64,000 bases of DNA, from the NCBI RefSeq assembly GCF_014195485.1, contig NZ_JACIBU010000001.1, positions 3,906,001-3,970,000 on the forward strand, given 5' to 3'. The translations under genes were made by a program, and so were the position numbers. The notes under the pieces are model-generated. The model did no database searches. It worked only from the letters and a program-made list of their open reading frames with translations, and was not told the DNA's origin. Positions within the stretch are counted from its first letter, which is position 1. Each line of letters starts with the position of its first letter. Shown in pieces: positions 37,881 to 48,131 of this stretch. This stretch comes from Modestobacter versicolor. GTDB taxonomy: Bacteria; Actinomycetota; Actinomycetes; Mycobacteriales; Geodermatophilaceae.

Positions 37881-38557
37881 CCGACCCGCCCGAGCACGCC
37901 CCGCAGCAGCGCCGCCAGCTCGGCGGGCGCGGACAGGAAGGGGGAGTGCCCGGTGTCCATCCGCAGCACCGTGCCGGCGTGCCCGGACATCGCCTCCTGC
38001 GCCGGCACCGGGATCGCCTGGTCCTGCTCGCACACGACGTAGGTGCTCGGCAGCTCCCGCCAGGCGGCGCGGCTCAGCGGCTGGGTGACCGAGCTCGTCG
38101 ACTGCAGGCCGATCCGGGCCACCGCCCGGGCGGTCAGCTCCGGGGGCACCCCGTTGTAGAAGACCGCCTCCGGCGTCGTCACCTGCACGTGGGTCGGTTG
38201 CACCCCCTGCCAGGACGGCACGGCGCCACCCAGGCTGCCCACCAGCGACTCGCCGACGTCGAGCTGGAAGGCGCACAGGTACACCAGGTGGGCCACGCCC
38301 AGCTCGGCCGTGGCCGCCTCGGTGACCGGGATGCCGCCGTAGGAGTGCCCCACCAGGACGACGGGTCCCTCGACCCCGGCGAGCGCGGCCCGGACGGCGT
38401 CCGCGTCGGCGGTGAGGTCGCCGAGCGACTCGGGGTCGGGGCCGGAGCTGGGCAGCGCGACCGTCACGACGTCGACGTCGGGCAGCTCGTCGACCACGGG
38501 CTGCCAGCACCACGGACCGTGCCAGGCGCCGTGGACCAGGACCAGGGTGGGGGGCAT
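37877..38557 (-). CDS. Alpha/beta-fold hydrolase (EstC/salicylate-esterase-like)
   Basis: The 226-residue cytosolic product has TLVLVHGAWHGPWCWQPVVDEL, VVLVGHSYGGIPVTEAA (nucleophile Ser near residue 71) and a C-terminal MDTGHSPFLSAPAEL with the catalytic His. This is the pattern of small plant-esterase-like hydrolases found in actinobacteria. It converges on the GH43-like gene with a 4-bp overlap. Substrate unknown. Confidence 0.88.
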   Translation of the reverse strand: MPPTLVLVHGAWHGPWCWQPVVDELPDVDVVTVALPSSGPDPESLGDLTADADAVRAALAGVEGPVVLVGHSYGGIPVTEAATAELGVAHLVYLCAFQLDVGESLVGSLGGAVPSWQGVQPTHVQVTTPEAVFYNGVPPELTARAVARIGLQSTSSVTQPLSRAAWRELPSTYVVCEQDQAIPVPAQEAMSGHAGTVLRMDTGHSPFLSAPAELAALLRGVLGRVG

Positions 38558-38637
38558 CGGGTTCCTGTCGTCGTGGGGCGGGGCCGGGGGAGTCGATCAA
38601 GTCCACCGGCCGGGCGCAAGACCCGGGCGCGCCCAAC

Positions 38638-38643
38638 TACGCT
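38638..38643 (+). promoter_or_regulatory. -10 box for leaderless tsaB
   Basis: TACGCT ends 8 nt before the tsaB GTG (38652), with no Shine-Dalgarno. The insertion upstream separates tsaB from tsaE, so tsaB needs its own promoter. Confidence 0.45.
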
Positions 38644-38651
38644 GGCCTCCC

Positions 38652-39281
38652 GTGCTCGTCCTCGCGCTCGACACCGCCACCCCGACCCTCGTCGTCGGCC
38701 TGGCGCGCTGGTCCGCCGAGCAGGGCACCGAGGTGCTCGCCGAGCGGGCCGTGGCGTCGGGCAACCGGCACGCCGAGCTGCTCACCCCCGCCGTCCGGGA
38801 GGTGCTGGCCGAGGCCGGGGTGGCCATGCGCGAGCTGGACGCCGTGGTCACCGGCCTGGGCCCCGGGCCGTTCACCGGGCTGCGGGTCGGCGTCGTCACC
38901 GCCGCGGCGCTCGGTGACGCCCGCGGCCTGCCGGTGCACGGTGTCTGCTCGCTGGACGCGGTCGGCGACGGCGCCCGCTCGGTGGTCACCGACGCCCGGC
39001 GCAAGGAGGCCCACTGGGCCGTCTACGACGCCGACGGGCAGCGCGTCGCCGGCCCGGGCGTCGACCGGCCCGAGGACGCCCCGGTCGTCGAGCCGGTGGT
39101 GGGCGACGTCCGCTTCGCCGAGCGGCTGGGCCGGGACGTCGCCGCCGCCGAGGTGACGACGGCGGGGCTGCTGCGGGCGGCGGCCCCGCTGTTCGGGTCG
39201 ACCCCCGCACCGCTCGAGCCGCTGTACCTCCGCCGTCCGGACGCCGTGCCCTCGGTGACCCGCAAGCCGGTGTCGCAGTGA
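38652..39281 (+). CDS. tsaB: tRNA threonylcarbamoyladenosine biosynthesis protein TsaB
   Basis: TsaB is the scaffold partner of TsaD in t6A synthesis. The 209-residue product has an ASKHA-type start VLALDTATPTLVVGLARW, RHAELLTPAVREVLAEAG and VTGLGPGPFTGLRVGVVTAAALG. It overlaps rimI by 4 bp. The GTG at 38652 is the first start matching the family core. Confidence 0.95.
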   Translation: MLVLALDTATPTLVVGLARWSAEQGTEVLAERAVASGNRHAELLTPAVREVLAEAGVAMRELDAVVTGLGPGPFTGLRVGVVTAAALGDARGLPVHGVCSLDAVGDGARSVVTDARRKEAHWAVYDADGQRVAGPGVDRPEDAPVVEPVVGDVRFAERLGRDVAAAEVTTAGLLRAAAPLFGSTPAPLEPLYLRRPDAVPSVTRKPVSQ

Positions 39282-39730
39282 CCGTGCGGCTGCGCGAGAT
39301 GACCCGCGACGACCTCGACGCGGTGATGCGGCTGGAGGAGGAGCTCTTCGCCCCCGACACCTGGACCCGGTCGATGTACCGGGAGGAGCTGGGGATGCGC
39401 GACACCCGCCACTACCTGGTCGCCGTGGACGACGCGGACGCCGTGGTCGGCTACGCCGGGCTGATCGCCTACCCCGAGGAGGCGCACGTCGCGACGATCG
39501 GGGTGTCCGGCGCCCGCCAGGGGGAGGGGATCGGCGGCACGCTGCTGGACGCCCTCCTCGCCGAGGCCGACCGCCGGACCCCGGTCGTGCTGCTCGAGGT
39601 GCGGGCCGACGACGAGCCGACCCAGGCCTTCTACCGCCGCCGCGGCTTCGTCGAGATCGGGCGCCGGCCGAACTACTACCCGTTGAGCGGCGCCGACGCC
39701 GTGGTGATGCGCCGGGAGGTGCTTCGTTGA
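39278..39730 (+). CDS. rimI: Ribosomal protein S18-alanine N-acetyltransferase-like GNAT
   Basis: RimI acetylates the N-terminus of S18, and of other proteins in actinobacteria. The 150-residue product has [19 protein letters not shown], then [24 protein letters not shown] (acetyl-CoA loop), [29 protein letters not shown], the hallmark of RimI. It overlaps tsaB (GTGA) and precedes tsaD. Confidence 0.94.
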   Translation: MTVRLREMTRDDLDAVMRLEEELFAPDTWTRSMYREELGMRDTRHYLVAVDDADAVVGYAGLIAYPEEAHVATIGVSGARQGEGIGGTLLDALLAEADRRTPVVLLEVRADDEPTQAFYRRRGFVEIGRRPNYYPLSGADAVVMRREVLR

Positions 39731-39797
39731 GCGGACAGGGAGTGAGCATCGCAGCGAGGTCTGCGAGCGGGGCGCGGAGCGACCGCGGGAGCGGGTC

Positions 39798-40838
39798 ATG
39801 ACGTCGAGCGAGCCGCTGGTGCTGGGGTTCGAGACCTCCTGCGACGAGACCGGCATCGGCCTGGTGCGCGGGCAGACGCTGCTGTCCGACGCGCTGGCCA
39901 CGTCGATGGCCGAGCACGAGCGCTTCGGCGGGGTGGTCCCGGAGATCGCCAGCCGGGCCCACCTGGAGGCGATGGTCCCGACGGTGCACCGGGCGCTGGC
40001 CGAGGCGGGGGTGACCCTGGACGACGTCGACGCGGTGGCCGTGACCGCCGGGCCGGGCCTGACCGGGGCGCTGCTCGTCGGCGTGGCCGCGGCCAAGGCC
40101 TACGCGCTGGCCCTCGACGTCCCGCTGTACGGGGTCAACCACCTGGCCGCGCACGTCGCCGTCGACGAGCTGGAGCACGGCCGGCTGGCGGAGCCGTCGA
40201 TCGCGATGCTGGTCTCCGGCGGGCACAGCTCGCTGCTGCTGGTGCCCGACCTCGCCCAGGACGTGCAGGAGCTGGGCCGCACGATCGACGACGCGGCCGG
40301 CGAGGCCTTCGACAAGGTCGCCCGGGTGCTCGGCCTGCCGTTCCCCGGCGGCCCGCCGATCGACCGGGCCGCCGCCGACGGCGACCCCGGCTCGATCCCG
40401 TTCCCGCGCGGCCTGACCGGCCCGCGGGACGCCGCCTACGACTTCTCCTTCTCCGGCCTGAAGACGGCGGTCGCCCGCTGGGTCGAGGCGCGGGAGCGGG
40501 CCGGCGAGCCGGTGCCGGTCGCCGACGTCGCCGCCGCGTTCCAGGAGGCGGTCGTCGACGTGCTCACCGCCAAGGCCGTGCGCGCCTGCCGCGACCACGG
40601 CGTCGACCACCTGGTGATCGGCGGTGGGGTGGCGGCGAACTCCCGGCTGCGCGCGCTGGCCCAGCAGCGCTGCGACGCCGCCGGCATCGTGCTGCGGGTG
40701 CCCAGCCGCCGGCTGTGCACCGACAACGGCGCGATGGTCGCCGCGCTCGGCTCCCGGCTGGTGGCGGCCGGGGTCGCGCCGTCCGCGATCGAGCTCGGCG
40801 CTGACAGCTCGCTGCCGATCGAGGTCGTCTCGCGCTGA
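39798..40838 (+). CDS. tsaD: tRNA N6-adenosine threonylcarbamoyltransferase TsaD
   Basis: TsaD transfers the threonylcarbamoyl group to A37 of ANN-decoding tRNAs. The 346-residue product has [15 protein letters not shown], the metal-binding [56 protein letters not shown] and [15 protein letters not shown]. The 67-bp gap after rimI holds only a purine-rich stretch with GGAG before the ATG. Confidence 0.97.
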   Translation: MTSSEPLVLGFETSCDETGIGLVRGQTLLSDALATSMAEHERFGGVVPEIASRAHLEAMVPTVHRALAEAGVTLDDVDAVAVTAGPGLTGALLVGVAAAKAYALALDVPLYGVNHLAAHVAVDELEHGRLAEPSIAMLVSGGHSSLLLVPDLAQDVQELGRTIDDAAGEAFDKVARVLGLPFPGGPPIDRAAADGDPGSIPFPRGLTGPRDAAYDFSFSGLKTAVARWVEARERAGEPVPVADVAAAFQEAVVDVLTAKAVRACRDHGVDHLVIGGGVAANSRLRALAQQRCDAAGIVLRVPSRRLCTDNGAMVAALGSRLVAAGVAPSAIELGADSSLPIEVVSR

Positions 40839-40905
40839 CCCGGTCGGTCTTCCGGCAGGCGGACATGCCTGGCCGTGCACGTGTCGGGTGCGTCACAGTG
40901 CAGCC

Positions 40906-42024
40906 ATGAGGACCACGGCGGCGGTCATCCGCGAGACGGGCAAGCCCTTCCAGATCACCGAGCTGGAGCTCGACGAGCCGCGCACCGGCGAGGTGCGGCT
41001 CCGGTTCGTCGCCTCGGGCATGTGCCACTCCGACGAGCACCTGCGCACCGGTGACTCCGTCGCCCGGCTGCCGATGGTCGGCGGGCACGAGGGCGCCGGC
41101 GTCGTCGAGGCGGTGGGCCCCGGGGTGACCCGGGTGGCGGTCGGCGACCACGTCGTCTGCTCGTTCATCCCCGCCTGCGGGGTGTGCCGCTACTGCTCGA
41201 CCGGGCGGCAGAACCTCTGCGACCAGGGCGCGCAGATGGCCACCGGCATGCTCGCCGACGGCAGCTTCCGCTTCCACGACGACGACGGGACCGACCTGGG
41301 CGGCTTCTGCATGCTCGGCACGTTCTCCCAGCGCGCCGTGGTGTCCCAGGCCTCGTGCGTGCGCATCGACGAGGACATCCCCTTCGAGGTGGCCGCCCTG
41401 GTGGGCTGCGGGGTGCCGACCGGCTGGGGGGCGTCGGTGTACGCCGCGAAGGTCGCCGCGGGCGACACCGTGGTCGTCTTCGGCGCCGGCGGCGTGGGCA
41501 GCAACGCGGTGCAGGGCGCGCACTTCGCCGGGGCGAAGAACCTGGTCGTCGTCGACCCGGTGGCCTTCAAGCGCGAGAAGGCGATGGAGTTCGGCGCCAC
41601 GCACGTCTTCCCGGACGCGGCGTCGGCGCACGAGGCCGTCGTCGACATGACCCGCGGGCAGCTGGCCGACCACGCCGTCATCACGGTGGGCGTGCTCGAC
41701 GCCGACGTCGTCCGGCAGGCCACCGCGATCGTCGGCAAGGGCGCGCAGGTGACGGTGACCTCGGTGGGCCGCAGCACCGACGAGCAGATCCAGCTGGCCG
41801 CCAACGGGGGCGTGGTGGGCTACCAGCGCAACATCCAGGGCCACATCTTCGGCATGTGCAACCCGCTCACCGACATCCCGAAGCTGCTCGGCCTCTACCG
41901 CAGCGGGCACCTCAAGCTCGACGAGCTGATCACCCGCCGGTACCCGCTGGACGAGGTCAACCAGGGCTACCAGGACCTCGAGGACGGGAAGCTGATCCGC
42001 GGCGTCATCGTGCACGACAGCTGA
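40906..42024 (+). CDS. Zinc-dependent alcohol dehydrogenase, NDMA-dependent type
   Basis: The 372-residue product is a medium-chain dehydrogenase: CHSDEHLRTGDSVARLPMVGGHEGAGVVE (catalytic zinc), CGVCRYCSTGRQNLC (four structural-zinc cysteines), CGVPTGWG and the nucleotide fold GAGGVGSNAVQGAHFAGAKNLVVVD. Close resemblance to the group using tightly bound NAD and an artificial acceptor (NDMA) in vitro suggests a need for the redox cofactor mycofactocin. No mycofactocin genes are in the window. Start ATG at 40906. Confidence 0.88.
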   Translation: MRTTAAVIRETGKPFQITELELDEPRTGEVRLRFVASGMCHSDEHLRTGDSVARLPMVGGHEGAGVVEAVGPGVTRVAVGDHVVCSFIPACGVCRYCSTGRQNLCDQGAQMATGMLADGSFRFHDDDGTDLGGFCMLGTFSQRAVVSQASCVRIDEDIPFEVAALVGCGVPTGWGASVYAAKVAAGDTVVVFGAGGVGSNAVQGAHFAGAKNLVVVDPVAFKREKAMEFGATHVFPDAASAHEAVVDMTRGQLADHAVITVGVLDADVVRQATAIVGKGAQVTVTSVGRSTDEQIQLAANGGVVGYQRNIQGHIFGMCNPLTDIPKLLGLYRSGHLKLDELITRRYPLDEVNQGYQDLEDGKLIRGVIVHDS

Positions 42025-42039
42025 CCGCGCCCGGCCCGC

Positions 42040-43299
42040 CTACCCGGCTGCGGCCGGTGGCCCGCACACGAGCACGGTGGGGGCGCCCGCCACCCGGGTG
42101 ACGACGACGACCGCGCTCTGCTCGCCCGGGCCCCGCAGCTGCCGGGCCAGCGCCTCCGGCTCGATGGGGGAACCGCGCTTCTTCACGGTCACCCGGCCGA
42201 CGCCGGCCGCGCGGAGCAGCGCCTTGAGCTTCTTGAGGTTGAACGGCAGCACGTCGGTGACCGGGTACGAGGTGACCCACGGCGACGGCGCGGGGGAGTC
42301 GCTGGTCAGGTAGGCGATGGTCGGGTCGACGAGGGTGGCGCCGAGCTGCTCGCCGACCAGCGCGACCAGCCCGGAGCGGCTGACCGCCGGGTCGGGCTCG
42401 TGCAGCCAGCCGCGCACCGGACCGTCGGGGGCGGTACCGGGGTCGGTGCCGGCGGTCAGCTCGGCCACCGCGCCGTCCCGGCCCACCACCGTCGCCCGCC
42501 GCCAGGTCGCCGACAGCGCCCGGCCCCACAGCACGGCCTCCACGATCGAGCCGCCGACCGACACCCACTCCGCCTCGACGCCGGCGGGCACCCGGTCGTG
42601 GTCCAGACCGGGCGCCACCTTGACCACGCACCGCGGGACCCGGTCTAGCAGCGCCTGCACCGTCGACCACGGCGGGGACCAGCGGTCCGGGTCGAGCAGC
42701 CGGCGGCCCCCGGCCCGGCGGGCGGGGTCGAGCACGGCGGCGTCGCACCCGGCCACCCGGCCGTCGGCCGCCGCGGCCACCAGGTCGACGACGTCGGCGT
42801 CGCGGACCTCGACCCCGGTCAGCCCCAGCGCCGCGGTGTTGAGCGCGGTGAGCTCGCGGGCGACCGGGTCGCGGTCGACGGCGACCACCCGGGCGCCGGC
42901 GCGGGCCAGCGCCACGGTGTCCGTGCCCGCCGCGCAGCCCAGGTCGGCCACCGACCCGGCGCCGTCGGCCAGCAGCCGGTGCGCCCGCCGGTCGGCCAGC
43001 ACCGGGCGGCCGGCCTGCTCGAGGGTGTCGCCGGTGAACAGCAGCCGGTCGGCGTCCGCGCCGAACACCGGCCGCGCCTTCTCCCGCTGCCGGGCGATGC
43101 CCCAGGCCGGGCCGGCCAGCTCGACGCCCACCTCGGCGCGCAGCCGGCTCAGCGCGGCGACCGCGTCGATGCGGGCGGCCAGCAGCCCGGCGGCCCGGCT
43201 CAGCGCCGCCGCGCCGGCCGGGGTCGCCAGCGACCGCAGCTGCCGCACGGTCTCGGCGGCCTCCTCGCTCCCGGTGGGCACCCGCACAGCCTGGCCCAT
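42040..43299 (-). CDS. Class I SAM-dependent methyltransferase with THUMP-like C-terminal domain
   Basis: The 419-residue product has an N-terminal helical part and SAM motif I VADLGCAAGTDTVALARAGARVVAVDRD. A DAAVLDPARRAGGRR segment resembles the catalytic DPPR of nucleic-acid methyltransferases. The C-terminal LPFNLKKLKALLRAAGVGRVTVKKRG fits a THUMP-like RNA-binding domain. This suggests an RNA substrate, but none is known to me. The ATG at 43299 is the best start. It converges on the dehydrogenase and is divergent from groES. Confidence 0.85.
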   Translation of the reverse strand: MGQAVRVPTGSEEAAETVRQLRSLATPAGAAALSRAAGLLAARIDAVAALSRLRAEVGVELAGPAWGIARQREKARPVFGADADRLLFTGDTLEQAGRPVLADRRAHRLLADGAGSVADLGCAAGTDTVALARAGARVVAVDRDPVARELTALNTAALGLTGVEVRDADVVDLVAAAADGRVAGCDAAVLDPARRAGGRRLLDPDRWSPPWSTVQALLDRVPRCVVKVAPGLDHDRVPAGVEAEWVSVGGSIVEAVLWGRALSATWRRATVVGRDGAVAELTAGTDPGTAPDGPVRGWLHEPDPAVSRSGLVALVGEQLGATLVDPTIAYLTSDSPAPSPWVTSYPVTDVLPFNLKKLKALLRAAGVGRVTVKKRGSPIEPEALARQLRGPGEQSAVVVVTRVAGAPTVLVCGPPAAAG

Positions 43300-43329
43300 C
43301 ACCCTCGGGAGGTGGCACCGGGGACCCGG

Positions 43330-43364
43330 TTGAGCGGCTGGCACTCTGGTGGGTAGAGTGCCAA
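43330..43364 (+). promoter_or_regulatory. groES promoter overlapped by a CIRCE operator
   Basis: TTGAGC (43330-43335) and TAGAGT (43354-43359) lie 18 nt apart. Overlapping them, CTGGCACTC (43338-43346), nine bases and GAGTGCCAA (43356-43364) form the inverted repeat recognised by the HrcA repressor in heat-shock control. The operator overlaps the -10, which fits direct repression. The leader to groES is ~115 nt. Confidence 0.88.
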
Positions 43365-43480
43365 TCGACACGGGTCGGGGCTGACCCCCGCGACGGCAGG
43401 TCCGACCCCCGTGCCACAGCATCAGCACCACCTGAACCATCCACTGAGAGCCCGTCCGACACCGAAGGGGGCGTCACGAC

Positions 43481-43789
43481 GTGACGACCGCTACCAAGGT
43501 CAACATCAAGCCGCTCGAGGACCGCGTGGTCGTCCAGGCCAACGAGGCCGAGACCACCACCGCCTCCGGTCTGGTCATCCCGGACACCGCCAAGGAGAAG
43601 CCCCAGGAGGGCACCGTCATCGCTGTCGGCCCCGGCCGCGTCGACGACAACGGCAACCGGGTCCCGCTCGACGTGAACGTCGGCGACGTGGTCATCTACT
43701 CGAAGTACGGCGGCACCGAGGTGCGCTACGGCGGCGAGGACTACCTCGTCCTCTCCGCGCGCGACCTGCTCGCCGTCGTGGAGAAGTGA
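43481..43789 (+). CDS. groES: Co-chaperonin GroES
   Basis: GroES caps the GroEL folding chamber. The 102-residue product has [44 protein letters not shown] (with the mobile loop) and [35 protein letters not shown]. The GTG start at 43481 is preceded by GAAGGGGG. Expression is probably heat-inducible through the upstream CIRCE element. Confidence 0.98.
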   Translation: MTTATKVNIKPLEDRVVVQANEAETTTASGLVIPDTAKEKPQEGTVIAVGPGRVDDNGNRVPLDVNVGDVVIYSKYGGTEVRYGGEDYLVLSARDLLAVVEK

Positions 43790-45544
<1,755 letters not shown>

Positions 45545-45547
45545 TCG

Positions 45548-45610
45548 AGGACCCCGCTGCCCCCCCACCGCTCGCGCGCTCGCGGCGGGCCCCTGCAGCG
45601 GGGCCGTTCC
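45548..45610 (+). terminator. Hairpin repeat after groEL (family copy)
   Basis: The outer arms CCCCGCTGC (45552-45560) and GCAGCGGGG (45595-45603) pair perfectly. The inner CCCACCG/CGGCGGG arm encloses a CTCGCGCGCTCG loop. Flanks GAGGA and GCCGTTCCAG match the copy after glmS. It starts 3 nt past the groEL stop. Confidence 0.75.
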
Positions 45611-45623
45611 AGTCGCTCACCAC

Positions 45624-45659
45624 GTCCGCCCCCGTCACCGCATGGTGACGGGGGCGGAC
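45624..45659 (+). terminator. Second hairpin after groEL
   Basis: A perfect 16-bp stem (45624-45639 with 45644-45659) with a GCAT loop follows the repeat copy by 13 nt. It would form on either strand. Tandem with the previous element it should insulate groEL from the next gene. Confidence 0.7.
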
Positions 45660-45750
45660 CCGTCCCGGAGGTGCATGATCCTGTCCCCCGGGAGGGGCAG
45701 GACGAGCAGGGCGGCGCTCAAGGTGCCGCCCCCGGTGCCGATGGGCAGGT

Positions 45751-47358
45751 GTGCCAGACGTGGAGATCGATGTCCAGCGCACGGTTGTCGGTGACCCCGA
45801 CGCCGCGCTGCTGACCGCGACCCTCGACGAGCTCGAGCGGCTCTCCCGGTTCGACCACGACCTCGCCGGCGGGCGCGCGCAGCAGGTTGTCGCCGCCGCC
45901 GCCGAGCAGGGGCTGACCGAGCTGGAGCTGCGCGGCCGGCTGGTGCAGGCCGACGTGGCGCGCCGCCGCGGCGACGTCGCCGCGGCCGGCCGGGTCGCCC
46001 AGGAGGTGCGCCGCTGGGCCACCGACCGCGGCTCGCCCCACCTCCTCGCCCGCAGCCACTTCCTCCTCGCCGCCGTCTTCCAGGAGCTGGGTGACCTCTC
46101 CCTGGCGCTGGAGCACGCCGTCCAGGCCGTGGACCTGCTCGGCGAGGGGGCGCACCCGGCGCTGCGGATCGACCACCTGGCCCGGATGGCCGACTGCCTC
46201 GGACTCCAGGGCGACCTCGGCGCGCGCGAGCGCTACACCGAGGTGCTCGAGCTGGCCGAACGGCTCGGGGACGTCGACCGCCAGCTGCTGGTGCTGAACA
46301 ACCGCGCCTACGTCGAGACCCTCGCCGGGGAGTACGACACGGCGCTGGTCCTGGCCACCCGGCTGCAGGCGCTCGCCGCCGAGCACGGCGTCGCGCTGAG
46401 CATCGGCCGGCTGGACACCGTCGCCCGCGCGCTCATCGGTATCGACCGGCTCGCCGAGGCCGAGGAGGTGCTGCTGCCGGGGCGCAGCCCGGAGGTCCTC
46501 GACGCCTCCCCGGACGGCGACGCCGGTGCCGACTTCCTGCTCACCCTCGCCGAGATCCAGCGCCGCCAGGGCCGGGTGCGGCAGGCCCAGGAGACCCTCG
46601 AGGAGTGCGTCCGGCGCTGCGACCAGCACGGGCTGACCTCCATCCGGGTGCGCGCACGGCGGGAGCAGGCCGAGCTGCACGCCGCCGGCCAGGACTTCCG
46701 GGCGGCCTTCGAGGAGCACAAGCTCTACGCCCAGGAGGCGCTGGACCTGCAGTCGGCGCAGCGCGACGCCCGGGCGCGGGCCCTGCAGGCGATGTACGAG
46801 ACGACGGAGGCCCGCCGGCAGAGCCGCCGCTACCGCGAGCTGTCGCTGCGCGACCCGCTCACCGGCCTCTACAACCGCCGCTACGTCGACGAGCAGCTCC
46901 CGCGGCTGCTCGGTGACCTGCCCGGGGCGGTCCGCGGCCGCACGGCCGCCGTCACGGTCGCGCTGCTCGACCTCGACCACTTCAAGGCCGTCAACGACAC
47001 GTACTCCCACGAGGTGGGGGACGAGGTGCTCCGCACGATCGGGGAGCTGCTCCTGCAGGCCGGGACGGCGGGCCCCGGCTCCTTCGCGGCCCGGATGGGC
47101 GGCGAGGAGTTCCTGCTCGTGCTCGTCGGCACCGAGCCGGCCGCCGCGGCCCGGCAGCTGGACGAGCTGCGCCGGGAGGTGGCCGGGCAGCCCTGGTCCG
47201 ACGTCGTCGCCGGCTTGGCGGTCACCGTCAGCGTGGGGGTGGCCAGCACCGTCGGCGTCCGCGACCCCGCCCCGACCGACCTGCTGAGCCGCGCCGACGC
47301 GCACCTGTACCGGGCCAAGAGGCTGGGCCGCGACCGGGTCGTCAGCGACCTCGACTGA
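45751..47358 (+). CDS. TPR-GGDEF protein (putative diguanylate cyclase)
   Basis: The 535-residue product has no signal or membrane segment. Residues ~30-350 are helical repeats of TPR type (ELRGRLVQADVARRRGDVAAAGRV, LLARSHFLLAAVFQELGDLSLALEHA, LLVLNNRAYVETLAGEYDTALVLA). A short coiled linker leads to a GGDEF domain: LSLRDPLTGLYNRRYVDE, LLDLDHFKAVNDTYSHEVGDEVL and the signature GGEEF at residues 450-454. No RxxD inhibition site precedes it. It likely makes c-di-GMP in response to a protein partner; this is inference from domains. Confidence 0.9.
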   Translation: MPDVEIDVQRTVVGDPDAALLTATLDELERLSRFDHDLAGGRAQQVVAAAAEQGLTELELRGRLVQADVARRRGDVAAAGRVAQEVRRWATDRGSPHLLARSHFLLAAVFQELGDLSLALEHAVQAVDLLGEGAHPALRIDHLARMADCLGLQGDLGARERYTEVLELAERLGDVDRQLLVLNNRAYVETLAGEYDTALVLATRLQALAAEHGVALSIGRLDTVARALIGIDRLAEAEEVLLPGRSPEVLDASPDGDAGADFLLTLAEIQRRQGRVRQAQETLEECVRRCDQHGLTSIRVRARREQAELHAAGQDFRAAFEEHKLYAQEALDLQSAQRDARARALQAMYETTEARRQSRRYRELSLRDPLTGLYNRRYVDEQLPRLLGDLPGAVRGRTAAVTVALLDLDHFKAVNDTYSHEVGDEVLRTIGELLLQAGTAGPGSFAARMGGEEFLLVLVGTEPAAAARQLDELRREVAGQPWSDVVAGLAVTVSVGVASTVGVRDPAPTDLLSRADAHLYRAKRLGRDRVVSDLD

Positions 47359-47364
47359 CCCGCA

Positions 47365-47415
47365 CACACCGAGAGGGCCGGTCCGACGTCTCGTCGGACC
47401 GGCCCTCTCGGTGTG
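47365..47415. terminator. Bidirectional terminator between the GGDEF gene and whiD
   Basis: A perfect 24-bp inverted repeat (47365-47388 with 47392-47415) with a TCT loop lies 6 nt after the GGDEF stop. It sits 32 nt from the end of the convergent whiD. Length and symmetry suit termination from both sides. Confidence 0.88.
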
Positions 47416-47446
47416 CGTCGGCGGGTGGAGGCCTCCCGCCGGTGGT

Positions 47447-47746
47447 TCAGACCCCGGCAGCGATCGCCGCGGGCTCCGCGGCGATCAGGCGCGCCCGCTC
47501 TTCCTCGCTCATGCCGCCCCAGACCCCGTAGGGCTCGCGCACGGACAGCGCGTGCCGCAGGCAGGAGTCGAGGACGGGGCAACGTCCGCAGACGGCCTTC
47601 GCGGCGGCCTGGCGCCGGGCCCGGGCCGGCCCCCGCTCGCCGTCGGGGTGGAAGAAGAGCGACGTGCTCTCGCCCCGGCAGGCGCCGTGCAACTGCCAGT
47701 CCCAGACTTCGGCGACGGGGTTGGGCAGTCGGCGGATGTCAGCCAT
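47447..47746 (-). CDS. whiD: WhiB-family iron-sulfur transcription regulator (WhiD/WhiB3 type)
   Basis: WhiB proteins bind a [4Fe-4S] cluster and the principal sigma factor to control development and redox stress. The 99-residue product has four cysteines in the family pattern (GACRGE ... VCGRCPVLDSC) and LFFHPDGERGPARARRQ, which I recall as typical of WhiB3/WhiD. The glycine-rich turn is PYGVWGGMSEEER. The ATG at 47746 has GAGGAGGTC just upstream. It lies divergent to bldM, as WhiD does near BldM in Streptomyces. Confidence 0.9.
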   Translation of the reverse strand: MADIRRLPNPVAEVWDWQLHGACRGESTSLFFHPDGERGPARARRQAAAKAVCGRCPVLDSCLRHALSVREPYGVWGGMSEEERARLIAAEPAAIAAGV

Positions 47747-48131
47747 TGGACCTCCTCGGCTCGGGTGCACCGGGGGGTCTGCCCGGTCACTTCTGGGCCG
47801 ATGCCCGCTGCTTCTGGGGCGCAAACACCGCCGTCCGCTTTCGGGCTGCGAGATCGCCCGCGGTGTGCTGGTCGCACTCACGCGGTGGCACCCGCCCCGC
47901 GGAGCCTCACCCGGCGGGGTGACGGACGCTGTCCAGCAGCTACCGAGGGCATCAAGGTGATCACAGGGAGTGCCGACCACGAGTGGTGTGGGGGACACCC
48001 GACACCCGTCCGGGACACCGGTCGAGGTCGGCGCTCCCAGGAGCGGGTGACCAACCCGCTCCGGACACCCGCCCGGGCGACGCCCGGTCGGCAGGTCGCC
48101 GGCTCGCTGCCGGCGCGGACGGGAGCACGTC
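47747..48131. promoter_or_regulatory. 385-bp whiD/bldM intergenic control region
   Basis: No gene is seen. The whiD side holds its GGAGG Shine-Dalgarno and two near-identical tracts with CTTCTGGGGC/ACTTCTGGGC (around 47790 and 47810). The bldM side holds four GACACC hexamers between about 47990 and 48070. It also holds a 9-bp inverted repeat GGAGCGGGT/ACCCGCTCC with a GACCA spacer (48040-48048 and 48054-48062), about 70 bp before the bldM start. These are candidates for regulator sites; promoters could not be fixed. Confidence 0.45.

Noticed and set aside
35391..38636. A 1081-codon minus-strand frame
   Set aside because: It is antisense to tsaE and the GH43-like gene, which have clear motifs. 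The frame is a GC-bias shadow.
39731..39797. The purine-rich gap between rimI and tsaD as a regulatory RNA or repeat
   Set aside because: No inverted repeat or second copy could be seen. It only supplies the Shine-Dalgarno for tsaD.
45611..45750. A c-di-GMP riboswitch before the GGDEF gene
   Set aside because: The region contains a perfect 16-bp stem with a 4-nt loop and GC-rich filler, and lacks the conserved three-way junction and GNRA loop/receptor pattern.
47980..48080. GACACC repeats as a CRISPR-like or tandem array
   Set aside because: The hexamers are irregularly spaced with no constant repeat or spacer unit. They are noted only as possible binding sites.
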